The position numbers and the translations under genes are program-made. Below the pieces are notes generated by a model that had not been told where the DNA came from, did no database searches, and was given only the letters and a program-made list of their open reading frames with translations. Positions 61,723 to 64,000 of a stretch of 64,000 nt of DNA are shown one piece after another; position 1 is the stretch's first letter, and each line of letters begins with the position of its first letter. This DNA comes from Mycobacterium sp. 1164966.3 (GTDB lineage Bacteria; Actinomycetota; Actinomycetes; Mycobacteriales; Mycobacteriaceae): NCBI RefSeq assembly GCF_001665395.1, contig NZ_LZSG01000069.1, positions 1 to 64,000 of the forward strand, given 5' to 3'.

Positions 61723-62641
61723 CAATTCCCGGCCCATCGAAATCCGCGGTCTGACCAAGAACTTCGGTGCGGTGCGGGCCTTGGACGGCCTGGACCTGAC
61801 GGTACGCCAAGGTGAAGTTCACGGTTTCCTCGGACCCAACGGCGCCGGAAAGTCGACCACCATCCGCATCCTGCTCGGTCTGGTACGGGCCGACGCGGGC
61901 ACCGTGCGATTGCTGGGCGGGGACCCATGGGCCGACGCGGTCCAGTTGCACCGCCACATCGCTTACGTGCCAGGCGATGTCACGTTGTGGCCCTCGCTGA
62001 CCGGCGGCGAGACCATCGACCTGCTGGCCCGCATGCGCGGCGGCATCGACGAAAAGCGCCGCGCGGAGCTGATCGAGCGTTTCGACCTGGATCCGCACAA
62101 GAAGGCACGTACCTATTCGAAGGGCAACCGTCAGAAGGTTTCCCTGATCTCCGCCTTCTCGTCCCAGGCCGGGCTGCTGCTACTCGACGAGCCCAGTAGC
62201 GGATTGGATCCGTTGATGGAGAACATCTTTCAGCAGTGTGTCGGCGAAGCGCGCGACCGCGGCGTAACAGTGCTGCTGTCCAGCCACATCCTGGCCGAGA
62301 CTGAAGCACTGTGCGAAAGGGTGACAATCATCCGGGCCGGCAAGACGGTCGAGAGCGGCACGCTGGAATCGATGCGTCATCTCAGCCGTACCTCGATCAA
62401 GGCCGAAATGATGGGTGACCCAGGCGATATCACGCGAATCAGCGGTGTGGAGGACGTCAGCATCGACGGTAACACGCTGCGTGCCCAGGTCGACAGTGAA
62501 AGCCTCGGGGAACTCATCCGGGTACTCGGTGATGCCGGGGTACGCAGCCTGGTCAGCCAACCGCCCACGCTCGAAGAGCTGTTCCTGCGGCATTACGACA
62601 CTACGGACGGCCGACACGAAAAAAAGGTGGCGACGCTATGA
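61712..62641 (+). CDS. ABC efflux pump ATPase (Rv1218c homologue)
   Basis: 309 residues. Walker A GPNGAGKST, Q-loop, signature YSKGNRQKV (LSGGQ variant), Walker B LLLLDEPSSGLDP, switch His SSHILAETEAL, and a DrrA-like C-terminal domain. ATG 61712 (MSVDNSRPIEIRGLTKNFG) overlaps raaS by 11 bp; the frame is open further upstream only as a raaS shadow. With the next gene it exports drugs such as novobiocin and pyrazolones in M. tuberculosis. Confidence 0.94.
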   Translation: MSVDNSRPIEIRGLTKNFGAVRALDGLDLTVRQGEVHGFLGPNGAGKSTTIRILLGLVRADAGTVRLLGGDPWADAVQLHRHIAYVPGDVTLWPSLTGGETIDLLARMRGGIDEKRRAELIERFDLDPHKKARTYSKGNRQKVSLISAFSSQAGLLLLDEPSSGLDPLMENIFQQCVGEARDRGVTVLLSSHILAETEALCERVTIIRAGKTVESGTLESMRHLSRTSIKAEMMGDPGDITRISGVEDVSIDGNTLRAQVDSESLGELIRVLGDAGVRSLVSQPPTLEELFLRHYDTTDGRHEKKVATL

Positions 62642-64000
62642 GCACCGCCATCCTCGAGCGCCCACCCCGACCGGCGCTCCCAGCCGGCTCGAATTTCTCC
62701 GGAACGCTGTCGATGTTGCGGCTCTATCTGCGCCGTGACCGAATCTCGTTGCCGCTGTGGGTATTGCTACTGTCGGTGCCACTGTCCACCGTCTACGTCG
62801 GCAGCATCCAGAAGGTCTACCCCACCGAGGCCGCCCGCGCCGGCTTCGCGGCCACCATCATGGCCAGTCCGGCCCAGCGTGCGCTCTACGGCCAGGTCTA
62901 CAACACCAGCCTTGGCGCCGTTGGCATCTGGAAAGCAGGAATGTTCCATTTGCTGATCGCGGTAGCGGTGATCCTCACGGTGATCCGCCACACGCGCGCG
63001 GACGAGGAATCCGGCCGCACCGAACTTCTGGACTCGACCGCGATCGGACGGTACGCCAGTCTCACCGCGGCGCTGATCTTGTCGTTCGGGGCGTCGATCA
63101 CCATCGGCGTGATCGGTGCAGCCGGTTTGCTCAAGACCGATGTCCCGGCCGCCGGCTCGCTGGCTTTCTGCGCGGCGCTGGCTTGCTCCGGGTTGGTGTT
63201 CACGGCGGTGGCCGCGGTGACCGCACAACTGTCGCCGAGCGCCAGATTCGCCCGCGGTGCCGCATTCACGGTACTTGCGACGGCTTTCACATTGCGCGCC
63301 GTCGGTGACGCGGGCTCCGGCGCGCTGTCCTGGTTCTCGCCGTTGGGGTGGTCACTGCAGGTCCGGCCGTATGCGGGTGATCGCTGGTGGATTTTGTTGC
63401 TGCACTTGGCGACGACGGCCGTGCTCACGCTGGTGGCCTACCGGCTGCTGGCCGGCCGCGATGTGGGCGCCGGACTGATCGCCGAGCGCGCGGGCCCGGG
63501 TTCGGCCGGTGCGGGACTGCGCAGTGTCACCGGGCTGACCTGGCGGCTGGACCGCGGCGCGGTGCTGCTGTGGACCGTCGGCCTGTGCCTGTACGGCGTG
63601 CTGATGGGCAGTGTGGTGCACGGCATCGGCGACGAGCTGGGCGACAGCGCGGCCCGCGACATCGTCGCACGCATGGGCGGCACCAAGGCGCTGGAACAGG
63701 CCTTCATCGCGGTCGCGTTCACCATGCTGGCCATGGCGGCCTCGGCTTTCGCCATCTCGCTGACTCTACGGCTGCACCAGGAAGAGTCCGGCCAACGGGC
63801 CGAGCCGACGCTGGCCGGCGCCGTCTCCCGGACACGTTGGTTGGCAACACATTTGGGGGCTGCCCTGCTCGGCACCGCGCTGGCGTTGCTGGTGACCGGA
63901 CTGGCCGCCGGGCTGATCTACGGAGTTGCGGCCGGCGACGTCGGCGGCAAGCTGGGCATCGTGGTGGGCACCGCGCTGGCGCAACTGCCCGCCGTGTGGC
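62638..64000 (+). CDS. ABC efflux pump permease (Rv1217c homologue), 3' end outside window
   Basis: 454 codons are visible, running off the edge; the M. tuberculosis protein is about 548. ATG 62638 overlaps the ATPase stop (ATGA). Starts MSTAILERPPRPALPAGSNFSGTL, then multiple hydrophobic helices (ISLPLWVLLLSVPLSTVYVGSI, GMFHLLIAVAVILTVI, ASLTAALILSFGASITIGVIG and others) with the ADEESGRTELLDSTAIGR loop typical of this exporter permease family between helices, repeated in variant form in the second half (QEESGQRAEPTLAGAVSR). Confidence 0.92.
   Translation, partial: MSTAILERPPRPALPAGSNFSGTLSMLRLYLRRDRISLPLWVLLLSVPLSTVYVGSIQKVYPTEAARAGFAATIMASPAQRALYGQVYNTSLGAVGIWKAGMFHLLIAVAVILTVIRHTRADEESGRTELLDSTAIGRYASLTAALILSFGASITIGVIGAAGLLKTDVPAAGSLAFCAALACSGLVFTAVAAVTAQLSPSARFARGAAFTVLATAFTLRAVGDAGSGALSWFSPLGWSLQVRPYAGDRWWILLLHLATTAVLTLVAYRLLAGRDVGAGLIAERAGPGSAGAGLRSVTGLTWRLDRGAVLLWTVGLCLYGVLMGSVVHGIGDELGDSAARDIVARMGGTKALEQAFIAVAFTMLAMAASAFAISLTLRLHQEESGQRAEPTLAGAVSRTRWLATHLGAALLGTALALLVTGLAAGLIYGVAAGDVGGKLGIVVGTALAQLPAVW

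Overview
The window comes from a slow-growing mycobacterium that is not Mycobacterium tuberculosis. GC content is high, starts are often GTG, and gene after gene matches the M. tuberculosis H37Rv block from Rv1266c down to Rv1217c, read in the opposite orientation (Rv numbers are recalled from knowledge of H37Rv; no search was run). I saw no rRNA, tRNA, CRISPR array or transposase.

Layout. 1-2.7 kb: tail of a PknH-type kinase, AbmR-like regulator, pH-sensing adenylyl cyclase (Rv1266c-Rv1264), and the probable locus of the small RNA Mcr11. 2.7-9.3 kb: a secreted GH92 mannosidase, a two-subunit ABC exporter (Rv1273c/Rv1272c type, lying elsewhere in H37Rv) and a hypoxanthine-DNA glycosylase. 9.3-11.7 kb: amidase, HIT protein, Ddn-like protein. 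11.8-15.8 kb: a 1326-residue membrane cyclic-di-GMP protein with two sensor/GGDEF halves and one EAL domain. 15.8-34 kb: luciferase-like oxidoreductase, FAD monooxygenase, UdgB, Tap-like efflux pump, FAD oxidase, CYP130 with its TetR regulator, an iron-regulated siderophore reductase, acyltransferase, DeaD helicase, LprE, a nuclease-helicase fusion, a drug exporter and an Rv1249c-like protein. 34-43.5 kb: central carbon metabolism (Kgd, malic enzyme, Mdh) with an SDR, LpqZ and CorA. 43.5-47.8 kb: the trehalose importer LpqY-SugABC. 47.8-53.8 kb: small envelope proteins, a disrupted MgtE-like gene, a lytic transglycosylase with a CRP-type site, and Mrp. 53.9-58.2 kb: the SigE envelope-stress module (TatB, HtrA, RseA, SigE, Rv1220c-type methyltransferase). 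58.3-60.7 kb: a kinase-MurQ fusion and a VapBC pair. 61-64 kb: RaaS with its ABC efflux pump, running off the edge.

The conserved backbone is punctuated by lineage-specific inserts (GH92, GGDEF-EAL giant, siderophore reductase, malic enzyme, sugar kinase-MurQ fusion, vapBC) and by palindromic or tandem non-coding repeats, several exactly where H37Rv carries other genes (relBE, lpqX/Rv1225c-1227c). The most unusual items are the one-polypeptide MurNAc kinase/etherase, the MgtE-like gene broken by a 46-bp perfect inverted duplication, a 54-bp dispersed repeat that has expanded in frame inside an ABC exporter linker, the duplicated c-di-GMP receptor, and a VapC lacking the first PIN aspartate.
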